From Salinispora tropica CNB-440 (GTDB taxonomy: Bacteria; Actinomycetota; Actinomycetes; Mycobacteriales; Micromonosporaceae), in contig NC_009380.1 in NCBI RefSeq assembly GCF_000016425.1, positions 4,530,144 through 4,594,143 on the forward strand: DNA of 64,000 nt. Direction: 5' to 3'. Position 1 is the first letter of the stretch. Each line of letters begins with the position of its first letter. The notes under the pieces were generated by a model. The model saw only the letters and a list, made by a program, of their open reading frames with translations, did not search any database and had not been told where the DNA came from. A program made the translations under genes and the position numbers. Positions 25,378-33,023 of this stretch are shown piece after piece.

Positions 25378-26082
25378 TCACCACTGGTTCACGACCCGCC
25401 GTACGGCTGGCCCGTCGAGGACGAGGACGCCGCCGTCGTCGATGAGTCGCTCGACGACGGGGTGGCCGTAGCGGGTGGCGAGTTCGTCGTAGGCGGCGTC
25501 GGCGTTGGGTCCGCTGTTGGTGGTGACGATGAGGCGGCGCTGGTGTGCGCAGCGGGCATCGACGATGCGTTGGAGTTGTTCGAGCCACCAGTCGGTGACG
25601 CGTTCGCGGCCGAGGTCGTCGAGGACGAGTAGGGGGCAGGTGGTGGCGTAGTCGTAGGCGAAGGGTTCGGTGGAGTCGGGTTTGAGGGCGGCGGATAGGT
25701 CGGCGGCGGTCCAGACGGTCACCCAGGTGTCGCGGTTGTGCACGTCGTTGGCGATGGCGTATGCGGCGGTGGTTTTGCCGGTGCGGGCGGGGCCGGCGAG
25801 GACGAGTGCGCGGGGGCCGTGGTCCCACCAGCGGGTGATCTTTCCGTCGGGGTTTTGGGCGGGTGTGAGTTGGTTGTAGGTGGCGTTGGCGTAGCGGGTG
25901 GGGCGGCGGCGGGTGTAGACGATGGCGCGGTTGGCGGCTTGGCGGGCGCGGATGGCGTCCATTTCGCGGCGGTCGGCGTCGGCTTGGAGCTCGGCGAGGG
26001 TGGGGCCGTTGGTGGTCGGGGTGGTGTTGCTGGCGGCGCGGGTGGGCCAGTCGCCGAGGGCGGTGTGGATGGGGGTGGTCAT
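25378..26082 (-). CDS. DnaC/IstB-like AAA+ helicase loader
   Basis: This 234-residue ATPase has Walker A in LAGPARTGKTTAAYA, Walker B in CPLLVLDDLGRERV and a sensor-like RRLIVTTNSGP. The remaining C-terminal part contains ERLIDDGGVLVL. In phages such proteins load the host replicative helicase onto the phage origin together with an initiator. Its start overlaps the stop of the preceding replication-organiser gene by four bases, matching the classic initiator-loader pair. It is unlikely to be an IS21 IstB, since no transposase or inverted repeat is present. Confidence 0.85.
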   Translation of the reverse strand: MTTPIHTALGDWPTRAASNTTPTTNGPTLAELQADADRREMDAIRARQAANRAIVYTRRRPTRYANATYNQLTPAQNPDGKITRWWDHGPRALVLAGPARTGKTTAAYAIANDVHNRDTWVTVWTAADLSAALKPDSTEPFAYDYATTCPLLVLDDLGRERVTDWWLEQLQRIVDARCAHQRRLIVTTNSGPNADAAYDELATRYGHPVVERLIDDGGVLVLDGPAVRRVVNQW

Positions 26083-26981
26083 GGGGCGGCTCCGGGGGTG
26101 CGGCTGGCGTAGGTGGCGGTGGCCTGGCCGTTGCGGAAGGGGTTGTCGTCGCGGCCGTTGAGGTGCCGGTTGGCGCCGGTGGCGCGGGAGCTGGGCGTGG
26201 ATTTGCCGTTTTCGGCGGCGCGGAGCATCCAGTTACGCCAGGTCGCCGGCCAGTCGAGCTTGGTGGCGTCCTTGCCGGACTTCGCGGTCCAGTAGTTGCG
26301 GAACTTCTCGGTTTCCCGTTTGCCGTCGACTCCGGGGCAGTTGGCGGTGAACCACGCCTTCATGTCGTTGTCGACCGCGAAGTTGTCGGGGAGTCGGGTG
26401 CCGCGTTTGGTGGGGGCGGGGGGCGGCGCCGGAGGCGACGCGGGGGCCTCTCTTCCTGTGTCTGTATGTGGCTCTGTATCTGTATGTGGCGTGGAGTCGC
26501 GCGCGTGAGGCTGGAATCCGTTCGGAAGCGGCCCGGAGGCGGGTTCGGAAACCGGACGGTTTCCGTCTGGTTTCCGTTCGGAATCCGGTCGGCTGTTGTG
26601 TCTACCTCCGGGCCGTTTCCGTTCGGTGTCCTTGGTCATGAGCTGGGAGATCTCGTCGGCGGAGCGGTTCCACTTGAGCCAGGATCGGACGGTCCAGCCG
26701 CCGCGCTGGTCGTCTCGGATCCACAGTCCTTCGCGGACAAGTGCGGCGGCGCGGGCCTTGAGCGTGCCGAGTCCAACGCCGACATGTGCGAGTTGCCGGT
26801 CAGAAATGAAGCCGTCGTTGAGCACATCCGCGCAGAATGCGAGCGACCGGGTGTAGAGAACCTCTGCTTTTTCGCCTGCCGCGATGACGGCGTCGTCCTT
26901 GTAGTAGTGCGCCGACAAGGGGGCGTAGCTCCCGTTGCGGCGGACCTTGTTGACTGGCACCGGTGGCTCTCCTGGGTTCAT
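26079..26981 (-). CDS. Phage replication organiser / initiator-like protein
   Basis: This 300-residue protein has an N-terminal winged-helix-like region (LYTRSLAFCADVLNDGFISD, LKARAAALVREGLWIRDDQR). A central hydrophilic Pro/Thr-rich linker (about 120-195) follows, and then a C-terminal domain with DMKAWFTANCP, FRNYWTAKSGK and WPATWRNWML. The layout matches phage DnaD-like or replisome-organiser proteins that bind the origin and recruit the DnaC-like loader encoded next. An origin often lies within such a gene's linker-coding DNA, and repeated GTTTCC/TCCGTTCGGAA-type motifs occur around 26540-26640. Confidence 0.7.
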   Translation of the reverse strand: MNPGEPPVPVNKVRRNGSYAPLSAHYYKDDAVIAAGEKAEVLYTRSLAFCADVLNDGFISDRQLAHVGVGLGTLKARAAALVREGLWIRDDQRGGWTVRSWLKWNRSADEISQLMTKDTERKRPGGRHNSRPDSERKPDGNRPVSEPASGPLPNGFQPHARDSTPHTDTEPHTDTGREAPASPPAPPPAPTKRGTRLPDNFAVDNDMKAWFTANCPGVDGKRETEKFRNYWTAKSGKDATKLDWPATWRNWMLRAAENGKSTPSSRATGANRHLNGRDDNPFRNGQATATYASRTPGAAP

Positions 26982-26997
26982 GTGGTGCTGCGGGGGT

Positions 26998-27033
26998 GGT
27001 TGGGCCGGCCCCGCCCCCGGGGCCGGCCCAACC
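26998..27033. terminator. Strong hairpin inside the early operon
   Basis: GGTTGGGCCGGCCCC (26998-27012) pairs perfectly with 27019-27033 around GCCCCC. It lies between the tiny ORF and the replication gene, so it could attenuate or end the upstream transcript. Confidence 0.75.
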
Positions 27034-27035
27034 GG

Positions 27036-27068
27036 TCAGGGGGTGGCGCGGAGGACTTCGGCGCTCAT
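27036..27068 (-). CDS. Ten-residue ORF coupled to the upstream gene
   Basis: ATG at 27068 overlaps the stop of the preceding gene (ATGA) and encodes MSAEVLRATP before a stop three bases from the strong hairpin. It could be a leader peptide or simply the relic of a deleted gene. Confidence 0.35.
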   Translation of the reverse strand: MSAEVLRATP

Positions 27069-27427
27069 ACGTGTGCCTCCTCGGGGTGTGCGTGGCGGGT
27101 GATGATGCCGCGGACCGTGGACGCGGGAACGCCGGTCGTGGCGGCGATCTGCCGGTGTGACCAGTGCAGGCCGGCGAGGCGGAGCACGACCGTGTCGTTG
27201 TCGGCGAGCCCGGTCACGTCGACCGGCTCGTCGGCGGGTAGCGGGTCGGCTGGTGCCTCGCACACGAGCCGGTCCCCGGTGACCGTCCAGGTCGGTTGTC
27301 CGGTGATGCGGGCACCGTCGGTGCGGGCCATGGCGTCGAGGCCGGCGGACGCCTCGGCGATCAGGGCCGAGGCGGTGCGGGTGTCGTCGAGGATCGGCCA
27401 CACCGCCCGGTAGACGTGGCCGGTCAC
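27065..27427 (-). CDS. Small helix-turn-helix phage protein
   Basis: This 120-residue protein reads from a GTG that overlaps the previous stop by four bases. The N-terminal half begins VTGHVYRAVWPILDDTRTAS. The C-terminal end contains LHWSHRQIAATTGVPASTVR followed by GIITRH, a clear sigma-like or resolvase-like helix-turn-helix. It probably binds DNA in the early regulation of the element. The rest has no recognised motif. Confidence 0.65.
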   Translation of the reverse strand: MTGHVYRAVWPILDDTRTASALIAEASAGLDAMARTDGARITGQPTWTVTGDRLVCEAPADPLPADEPVDVTGLADNDTVVLRLAGLHWSHRQIAATTGVPASTVRGIITRHAHPEEAHV

Positions 27428-27816
27428 TGGGCGGCCTCGTCGCGGAGCCGGTCCAGCTCGGCGGCCAGCTCCCGGCGCAGCATCTCTAGGCGGGCCACCT
27501 CGTCGCGCCAGGCCGGCACGTCGTCGGCCACGGCGGCAGCCAGCAGTCCGGCGTCTGGCTGCCGGCCGCTGTCGCGGGCGTCGGCGTACGTGACGTACCG
27601 GCTGGTCATGGCGTACAGGTCGGCGGGTGCCGGCCGGGGGCCCGGGGCCGGCATGACACCGGCCCCGGGCTCGTAGCCGCCGCATGAGCACGTCGAGGTG
27701 GAGCAGCCGCCCCGGCGGCCTGCCCGCAGTGTGTGTAGCGGCTCCAGGTGCCCGCACTCGCACCAGCCCGGCTCCCGCACCGGCCCGCCGAGGGCGGCGT
27801 CGCGGTCGCGGATCAC
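27424..27816 (-). CDS. Cys-rich small phage protein with C-terminal coiled coil
   Basis: This 130-residue protein from a coupled GTG start has a Cys-rich first half, WCECGHLEPLHTL and GGCSTSTCSCGGY, likely to bind zinc. It ends in a heptad-rich helix EVARLEMLRRELAAELDRLR. No family is recognised. Translational coupling on both sides (GTGA) fixes the reading frame. Confidence 0.6.
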   Translation of the reverse strand: MIRDRDAALGGPVREPGWCECGHLEPLHTLRAGRRGGCSTSTCSCGGYEPGAGVMPAPGPRPAPADLYAMTSRYVTYADARDSGRQPDAGLLAAAVADDVPAWRDEVARLEMLRRELAAELDRLRDEAAQ

Positions 27817-28037
27817 AGCCGGTCCTTGCCGGCCACCGGGGCGCACGGGCACCCGCTGACGTTCATCACCGCCGGCCCGGCGGACACCAGCGCCCAGCAC
27901 GGCAGGCCACGCTCGGTGGCGGTAGCGCACAGCGGGGCGGTGCAGCATCCGCAGGCGCCGCAGTCAGGCGACGGCGGGCGGGCCCACGTGTGCTCCACCT
28001 CGGTGGCGTTGCCGTAGTACGGATCTCCGTGGCTCAC
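27813..28037 (-). CDS. Small Cys-rich phage protein, 74 aa
   Basis: The GTG at 28037 overlaps the recT stop by four bases. The product contains SPDCGACGCCTAPLC, GLPCWALV and SGCPCAP, at least eight cysteines, plus an internal hydrophobic stretch. A metal-binding role is likely and nothing more specific can be said. Confidence 0.6.
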   Translation of the reverse strand: MSHGDPYYGNATEVEHTWARPPSPDCGACGCCTAPLCATATERGLPCWALVSAGPAVMNVSGCPCAPVAGKDRL

Positions 28038-28933
28038 TGGGCACCTCCCGGCCGCGCGGCGTCCGGCCACTCCTGCTCGACATGCCCGCCGGCATCATCG
28101 GATCGCGCCGGCTCGGTGGGTGCCTCGTCGAGTACCTCACCGTCCAGGACGTCGCCCTGCGGTGCAGTGGCGCCGTCCGGGGCGTCCGCCGCGGACGCGA
28201 CCCGGTGGGCCTCAGCCGCGGCGCGTAGTTGCTCCCGCCGGAACTCCGCCGACGTGGGCACCCACTTCTGCAACTGCCGTACCGCCGACTTGAGCCACAT
28301 GGCGGCCTCGTGCTTCTGCCACGGGCTGTACTCGCTGTTCGCGCCCTGGCTGCTGGCCTTGATGCGGTCGATGTCGTCGCGGCTCAGCTCGACAACCCGG
28401 GACACCGCGCCGTCCTTCATGCGGGCGTATGCGTACACGCCGATCAGGGCGCCGCGTTCGGCGTCGCGGGCGAACGGCTTGTATCGGTGCACCGGCACGT
28501 CGTCGATGCCGCGCTGGTAGCGGTACTCGTCGTGCTCTCGCACGATCTCGGCGACCACCGAGGCAACCGCCCCGGCCCGGTACATCAACTCGATGTGCCC
28601 CTGGTAGCCGGTGATCCCTAGGATCTCCAGCCGGCCCTTCACTTTCCGCGGGGTGAGGTAGTACTGCTCAGTGCCAGGCTCCAGGCCCTGCCGGGCGGCG
28701 TCGAGCAGCGCGGCGAGGAACACGCCCGGGTTGTTCGAGGCGGCGATCTCCAACTCGAACCGGCCACCGTCGCCACGCTTGCCGCGCTTAAGCGCGCCCT
28801 GGGCCAGCCGAACCCACGTGGCCGGCTTGATGTGCGACGGCAATACCTGGGCGAACGACTCGGAGTACTGCGTGATCAAGCCGGCCGGGGAGTTGTCCCG
28901 GGTGGCCACGGCCTGTGAGACGGTCTGCGTCAT
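28034..28933 (-). CDS. recT: RecT-family single-strand annealing protein
   Basis: This 299-residue protein has the RecT core SFAQVLPSHIKPATWVRLAQ, NPGVFLAALLDAARQGLEPG, LGITGYQGHIELMYRAGAV and WQKHEAAMWLKSAVRQLQKW. RecT anneals complementary single strands and promotes strand exchange in the cytoplasm, working with an exonuclease that makes 3' overhangs. The partner YqaJ-type exonuclease gene directly upstream is frameshifted, so RecT here may be an orphan. The C-terminal 50 residues are acidic and Pro/Ala-rich. The start at 28933 overlaps the exonuclease stop by four bases. Confidence 0.92.
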   Translation of the reverse strand: MTQTVSQAVATRDNSPAGLITQYSESFAQVLPSHIKPATWVRLAQGALKRGKRGDGGRFELEIAASNNPGVFLAALLDAARQGLEPGTEQYYLTPRKVKGRLEILGITGYQGHIELMYRAGAVASVVAEIVREHDEYRYQRGIDDVPVHRYKPFARDAERGALIGVYAYARMKDGAVSRVVELSRDDIDRIKASSQGANSEYSPWQKHEAAMWLKSAVRQLQKWVPTSAEFRREQLRAAAEAHRVASAADAPDGATAPQGDVLDGEVLDEAPTEPARSDDAGGHVEQEWPDAARPGGAQ

Positions 28934-29903
28934 CGCTTGCTCCTTGCGGGGGTGATCCGATCGGTAGTGGAGGTGGTGGCGTACGCGGCGGCCATCTCCG
29001 GCTGGTCCGCCTTGAGGCGGACCGTGTCGACGCGGGTCACGTCGTAGACGGAGCGGGTGGCGACCTTCACCCCGGCGGCGTCGACCGCGGTGCGATTCGG
29101 GCCCATCTCGGCGCGCAGGCGGGCCTCGAACCGGTCACACAACCGGCTAGCGGCCTGCTTGAGGGCGCGGGCCCGCCGGTAGCCCGCGGCCGTCTCCGTG
29201 CTGACTTCCGTCTGCTCGTCGACCAGGTCAGGGTGCAGACGCTTGAGCGTGGCGAGCGTGGCAGTGTGCTCGTCGACCTGCGGCGGGTCACCGCCGTCGA
29301 CTCGGGCGAGGAGCCGACGACCCGCGTCGCGCATCACGGTCAGGTCCCGCTCGTCGCGGCGGATCGGCCCGTACGCCCGGAACCCTCCCGGGCCGAGCAT
29401 GGCTATGTGGCCCTCGTCGACACCGAGAACGTCGCACTGCCACAGCACCTGTGCGCGGTAGTAGACCGGGATGTCATCGGTGCCAGGCTCACCCCAGCCG
29501 TCCCAGGCGCCGGTCCACTTGCACTCCAGCACCGACATCAGCCGGCCGACGCCCGGCCGAACCCATGTCCTGACGAGCCGATCGGGGGTGGCTAGCTGCC
29601 ACCGCCGGGCCTCGTGCGCGTAGAGGCCAGCCGGACGGACGTACATGCCTGCCGGGGCGCCGACGGTGTGGCCCACCAGTCGGCGACAACCGGCTCCACC
29701 CGGCGACCAGTGGACATGTCCACGGTGTCGTCGGCGCACCAGCCGTTGATCTTCCGCCAGTAGAGCGAGAACGGGCTGTCCCACGGGCTAAGGCCGAGCA
29801 CGGCGGCAATCTCAGACGCGGTGACCCCGTCACGGCGCAGCGTGTGCCACTTCGGGTTTCCAGGATTGGCCTGCTCAGGGCTAAGTAACTCGACCGCGTT
29901 CAC
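28930..29903 (-). pseudogene. YqaJ-type viral recombinase exonuclease, frameshifted
   Basis: GTG at 29903 follows GGGAGGCGATC and opens VNAVELLSPEQANPGNPKWH, then GVTASEIAAVLGLSPWDSPF and VEPVVADWWA. There the frame leaves the family match and stops at 29592. The rest of the nuclease, YVRPAGLYAHEARRWQLATP and SVLECKWTGAWDGWG, is in another frame that reaches the stop at 28930. The total of 974 bp is one base short of a whole number of codons, which fits a single-base deletion near 29660-29690. The catalytic TPD and E-x-K motifs lie after the shift, so the two pieces cannot form one active polypeptide unless ribosomes slip back one base. Confidence 0.8.
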
Positions 29904-30102
29904 GATCGCCTCCCCGGGACTGCTCGCAGTTGCTGGCCACCAGGCACGCACCGGGATGCCGGTCATAGACGTCCGGCTCCCCACCGGCGCCGAGCGTGGC
30001 GGCGGGATGCACCGGCCACCGGCACCCGCCAGCACACGGCGCCCCGCCAGTAATCGCGGCCTGGGTAGCGGCGGCGCCATCCGCCCACCGCCCGGCCCTC
30101 AC
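29881..30102 (-). CDS. Small Cys-containing phage protein, 73 aa
   Basis: The GTG at 30102 overlaps the stop of the previous tiny gene. The product reads MRAGRWADGAAATQAAITGG, then APCAGGCRWPVHPAATLGAG and ACLVASNCEQSR. Four cysteines suggest a metal site. It overlaps the exonuclease start by 23 bp. No family is recognised. Confidence 0.5.
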   Translation of the reverse strand: MRAGRWADGAAATQAAITGGAPCAGGCRWPVHPAATLGAGGEPDVYDRHPGACLVASNCEQSRGGDRERGRVT

Positions 30103-30257
30103 CGCGGCCTCGCCGTCGGCCAGCGGTGAGAGCGGACCGTCCGTACCCGGACCGCCCGCGGCAGATCCCCCGGGATACGGCGGTGCCGGCCCGCCACCCG
30201 CACCGGCCGGGACAAGTGCGCGGCCATGGGCAGGACGATCGCGTCGATGAGGCTCAC
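30099..30257 (-). CDS. Tiny basic phage protein, 52 aa
   Basis: The coupled GTG at 30257 encodes MSLIDAIVLPMAAHLSRPVR followed by an Arg-rich tail. Support comes mainly from GTGA overlaps on both sides and its place in the operon. Confidence 0.45.
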   Translation of the reverse strand: MSLIDAIVLPMAAHLSRPVRVAGRHRRIPGDLPRAVRVRTVRSHRWPTARPR

Positions 30258-30532
30258 CGGCCCTCCCCTTCACGGCCGACGCCGAGCCGCTCCCGTGCGG
30301 CCACCAGACCCACCCGTAGCTGCTGGGAGGTGCTGATCGCCTGGTCCCGGTCGGCCCGTGCCTGCCGCAGGTCGGCGGACAGACCGCGGGCCAGGTCCCG
30401 CCACTGGGCGGCCTGCCTGGCACGCCGCTCGTAGGCGGCCTCGGCGATGTCCAGCTCGTCCTGGAGCCGGGACCGCTCGCGGTCGGCCGCATCCAGGGCG
30501 GCGGTCAGCTCCCGCACCATGTCGTCAGTCAT
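30254..30532 (-). CDS. Coiled-coil phage protein, 92 aa
   Basis: This starts MTDDMVRELTAALDAADRER and is helical throughout with heptad-like spacing (RLQDELDIAEAAYERRARQA, DLARGLSADLRQARADRDQA). It is probably a small coiled-coil oligomer. ATGA and GTGA overlaps couple it to both neighbours. The function is unknown. Confidence 0.6.
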   Translation of the reverse strand: MTDDMVRELTAALDAADRERSRLQDELDIAEAAYERRARQAAQWRDLARGLSADLRQARADRDQAISTSQQLRVGLVAARERLGVGREGEGR

Positions 30533-30759
30533 GTGAGGCTCCAGATCAGCAGGGCGGCCAGAAGATAGATGGCGGCACCGATCGGCACGCCGACCAGAAG
30601 GGCAGTGACAATGCGGACGGTGTCCGCGTGCGGATGCGGCGCGGCAGCGTGCCGGGGGCCCTCCAGCGCCGGGCAGCACACGCCGTGCTCACGGCCGGGG
30701 ACGGTCAGACAGCCGGGGCACACCCTGGGCCCGGAGTGGGTCTGCTCGTGGCGAGGCAT
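30529..30759 (-). CDS. Small membrane protein with Cys motif, 76 aa
   Basis: This starts MPRHEQTHSGPRVCPGCLTV, giving a CPGC pair and later VCCPALEG, then a C-terminal membrane helix IVTALLVGVPIGAAIYLLAA. It probably sits in the membrane with a cytoplasmic zinc-binding head. It is coupled to its neighbours by TGATG and ATGA overlaps. Confidence 0.55.
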   Translation of the reverse strand: MPRHEQTHSGPRVCPGCLTVPGREHGVCCPALEGPRHAAAPHPHADTVRIVTALLVGVPIGAAIYLLAALLIWSLT

Positions 30760-30983
30760 CAGGCCACCTCCCGCAGCGCCGGATCCGGCAACGGGACCAG
30801 GCCGGGGCAGTGCGGCGGCAGCGTCACCGGCTCGAATTCCGGCGGCGGGTAGGTCCCGTCCGCGACACCCCGCCAGTAGGCGCACGCCTCGTCGCAGGAC
30901 TCCCCGGGCAGGTGTCCACATCCCAGGTCCGGGACGGTGATCTCGGCGGCGTCGGCCGTGAGCGGCCAGGACGGGGCGCTCAT
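30759..30983 (-). CDS. Small phage protein, 74 aa
   Basis: This starts MSAPSWPLTADAAEITVPDL, then GCGHLPGESCDEACAYWRGV and a Pro-rich end PPEFEPVTLPPHCPGL. Four cysteines and His residues suggest a metal site. ATGA overlap with the upstream gene fixes the start. No family is known to me. Confidence 0.55.
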   Translation of the reverse strand: MSAPSWPLTADAAEITVPDLGCGHLPGESCDEACAYWRGVADGTYPPPEFEPVTLPPHCPGLVPLPDPALREVA

Positions 30984-31435
30984 CGGGCACCCCCGGCGTA
31001 CTGCGCGACCGCAGCCTCCAGGCCTATGATCCTGCCAGGTTTGTAGTGCCTGGCGTACCCGCGCGGAGCCTGGGTGATCACGCCGTCCAGATCGGTGTAG
31101 AAGTAGTCGTACCGGCCGGGCGCGACGGTGATCCGGATGTAGTGGCCGGCCCGGGGCATCACCCCGACGGCTGGGTAGGTGTGGTGCGCGCTGAGGGTGA
31201 ACGCTGACTCGATTTCCGCGAACGGGATTTCGCGGGTGCCCATCGGGGCCAGCCAGTAGCCCGTGTCGCATCGGCCATCGATCAGGCCGGACGAGGCGTG
31301 CTCACGCACGTCTACCCCGCACTCACGCGGGCAGGACATGTAGCCCGAGCCCGGGTCGGCCTGGTGCGGCGTGGCCTGCGGCTCTGCTGCCGGCGTGGGC
31401 CGCGCGGCGGTGTCGGGTACCGTCTTGTCTTGCAT
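30980..31435 (-). CDS. Hypothetical phage protein, 151 aa
   Basis: ATG at 31435 has AAGGAG eight bases upstream. After a flexible N-terminus the protein has YMSCPRECGVDVREHASSGL and a beta-rich second half, GHYIRITVAPGRYDYFYTDL and DGVITQAPRGYARHYKPGRI. Two Cys near residue 40 could bind metal. No signal or membrane helix is seen. I do not recognise the family. Confidence 0.55.
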   Translation of the reverse strand: MQDKTVPDTAARPTPAAEPQATPHQADPGSGYMSCPRECGVDVREHASSGLIDGRCDTGYWLAPMGTREIPFAEIESAFTLSAHHTYPAVGVMPRAGHYIRITVAPGRYDYFYTDLDGVITQAPRGYARHYKPGRIIGLEAAVAQYAGGAR

Positions 31436-31504
31436 CTGCACTTCTCCTTCTGATGGTTGGTTGGTGCGGGTGTCGAGCCCTTCGCCGCGTCATCGGCGGG
31501 GGGC

Positions 31505-31702
31505 TCACTTACTGCGCGCCTCATCGACGAGGCGCTGTATCTGCCACTCCCGCTCCTCGGCGAGAGTCGCCGGCCGCATCCACCTGGGCTCCGGCTCCTT
31601 GGCCGGCGACGCGGACAGCGAGGCCAGGCCGACCGCGATGAGGGCAAAGCCGACTGCGATGAGGGCTACCGCGCGGGCGAGTAGAGCGGCGGTGGCGGTC
31701 AT
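31505..31702 (-). CDS. Small membrane protein, 65 aa
   Basis: One N-terminal membrane helix (LLARAVALIAVGFALIAVGL) is followed by a charged C-terminus PATLAEEREWQIQRLVDEAR. Its ATG overlaps the antirepressor stop by four bases. The function is unknown. Confidence 0.55.
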   Translation of the reverse strand: MTATAALLARAVALIAVGFALIAVGLASLSASPAKEPEPRWMRPATLAEEREWQIQRLVDEARSK

Positions 31703-32553
31703 GCGATCAGCGCCGTCTGCTCATGCGTCCGCAACGGCTGCACACCACCCAGCCGGCGATGCAACAGATGCAGACCACGGGTGGTGACCCGCACCTGAGG
31801 CACATCAAGCACCAGCTCCCCCGTACGCGGGTGGTAGTGCGAGGCGGGTAGTTCGGACAGCCAGCCCGACTCGACAGCCCGCTGATACGGCCGCCAACGG
31901 CCGTCCCCGCGCTGCCGATAGATCCACTGCTGCTCGCCGAGGACCGTGAACAGCCGCCGCTCCCCCACGTTCAGGTTGGGATCGCGCGACAGGATCTTCG
32001 CGGCGTCCCGGACTGACCAGTCGCCGTCAGCCGACGCGAGGGTGTCCCACGACTGGGCCTTCGGCGCGGCCTCCGCCAACTCGGCAGCCTGCGCGTCAAG
32101 CTGCCGGGCCTGATCCGCGGCAAGCTGCAACGCATCCGCGTACGACTGCGGCACCGCCGGCACCGACTCGTACCGGCCCGTCGCCCGAATCGCGGGCAAC
32201 ACCTCGTGAGTCACCCAGCGGCGGAACGCACGTGCCTCAGGCTTACGACTCTGAAAGATCAAGTCGTATAGGCCGGACTCGTTGGTGATCCGGACGTGCT
32301 GCCTACGTCCCATGCCGTCGATGACCTCAGCAGTACTTAGGTCATCGGCGTGAAGCCTGCTCGCGGCCATGCTCGGGTTGGTGAGATCCAACCCCTGACA
32401 GGCGTCAGCGACCACGAACCAGGGCTCACCGCCGACCGTGACTGTCCTCAGCGGGAGATCGCCGAATTCGAAGGTTGTGATCTCGCGGCCGGGGCCGGTG
32501 GTGCCGCCGCTGCTTCCGCTGCCGCCTCCAGGCTGGCCAGGTGGGTGGGTCAC
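31699..32553 (-). CDS. Phage antirepressor (BRO-N plus KilAC domains)
   Basis: This 284-residue protein has an N-terminal BRO domain (about 25-130) with GEPWFVVADACQGLDLTNPS, TNESGLYDLIFQSRKPEARA and FRRWVTHEVLPAIRATGRYE. The C-terminal KilAC-like domain has DWSVRDAAKILSRDPNLNVG and GLHLLHRRLGG. Antirepressors of this type inactivate the lysogeny repressor and trigger early genes, or influence host processes. It is the first large gene after the excisionase, with overlapping start and stop, as expected for an immediate-early gene. Confidence 0.85.
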   Translation of the reverse strand: MTHPPGQPGGGSGSSGGTTGPGREITTFEFGDLPLRTVTVGGEPWFVVADACQGLDLTNPSMAASRLHADDLSTAEVIDGMGRRQHVRITNESGLYDLIFQSRKPEARAFRRWVTHEVLPAIRATGRYESVPAVPQSYADALQLAADQARQLDAQAAELAEAAPKAQSWDTLASADGDWSVRDAAKILSRDPNLNVGERRLFTVLGEQQWIYRQRGDGRWRPYQRAVESGWLSELPASHYHPRTGELVLDVPQVRVTTRGLHLLHRRLGGVQPLRTHEQTALIA

Positions 32554-32813
32554 GCCGCCGCCTTGCGCCGCTTCTTAAGGCTACGAGCCTGAGCCAGTTT
32601 GGCGTCGATGTACTCATCGATGGACGCGGCTTCGATCATCCGCCGCCGCCCGATCTTGCAGGAGCGCAGTTCCCCGCGCTGCACCATGAGGCCAATCTGC
32701 CGATAGGTGAGCTTGCCGAGCAGGTACCGCGTCGTCTCGACCGACACCAACCGGGGTTGACTGAACTCGGACTCTTCATGCGTAGCGGAGATCGCAGGTG
32801 GTTCTTCATTCAT
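32550..32813 (-). CDS. Excisionase / MerR-like DNA-binding protein
   Basis: This 87-residue protein has the excisionase-type winged helix ETTRYLLGKLTYRQIGLMVQ, RGELRSCKIGRRRMIEAASI and DEYIDAKLA, with a Lys/Arg-rich tail. It would bend attachment-site DNA and steer the integrase to excision, or act as a transcription regulator. It is divergent from the Xre/integrase pair. The start codon lies within an inverted CTTCAT/ATGAAG repeat, so its expression is probably repressor-controlled. Confidence 0.8.
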   Translation of the reverse strand: MNEEPPAISATHEESEFSQPRLVSVETTRYLLGKLTYRQIGLMVQRGELRSCKIGRRRMIEAASIDEYIDAKLAQARSLKKRRKAAA

Positions 32814-32817
32814 GAAG
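32804..32817. promoter_or_regulatory. Inverted repeat at the excisionase start, operator candidate
   Basis: CTTCAT (32804-32809), TC, ATGAAG (32812-32817). Related CTTCATG and CATGAAG copies occur near 32774 and 32839, giving a small cluster at the lysis-lysogeny switch. Confidence 0.5.
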
Positions 32818-33023
32818 ACACCGTACTACCTCATCGTGCATGAAGAAGGTCATACGTTCGGTTGATATCGCGCCCGGCCCGGTCGGCCTACCGTTGGACC
32901 ATGGCGTACTCGTATTCGTATGTGTTTCGAAGGTCTGTAGCCCGTGGCCGGGAACGTCGACGCACGTGGAGAATGCGTCACGAGCAGGGAATCGTCTCTA
33001 CGCGTGAGCCGTATGTTGGCCCC

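Noticed and set aside
25378-26082. IS21-type IstB from an insertion sequence
   Set aside because: There is no IstA transposase or terminal inverted repeats, and the gene is coupled to a phage replication organiser.
29881-29903. Programmed -1 frameshift linking the two YqaJ parts as normal expression
   Set aside because: I see no slippery heptamer near 29660-29690 and no stimulatory structure of the usual kind. A deletion is the simpler reading, though not proven.
29881-30257. A possible second frameshifted gene in the early operon
   Set aside because: GTGA overlaps show two separate small genes (30099-30257 and 29881-30102), each with its own coupled start, so no frameshift is needed.
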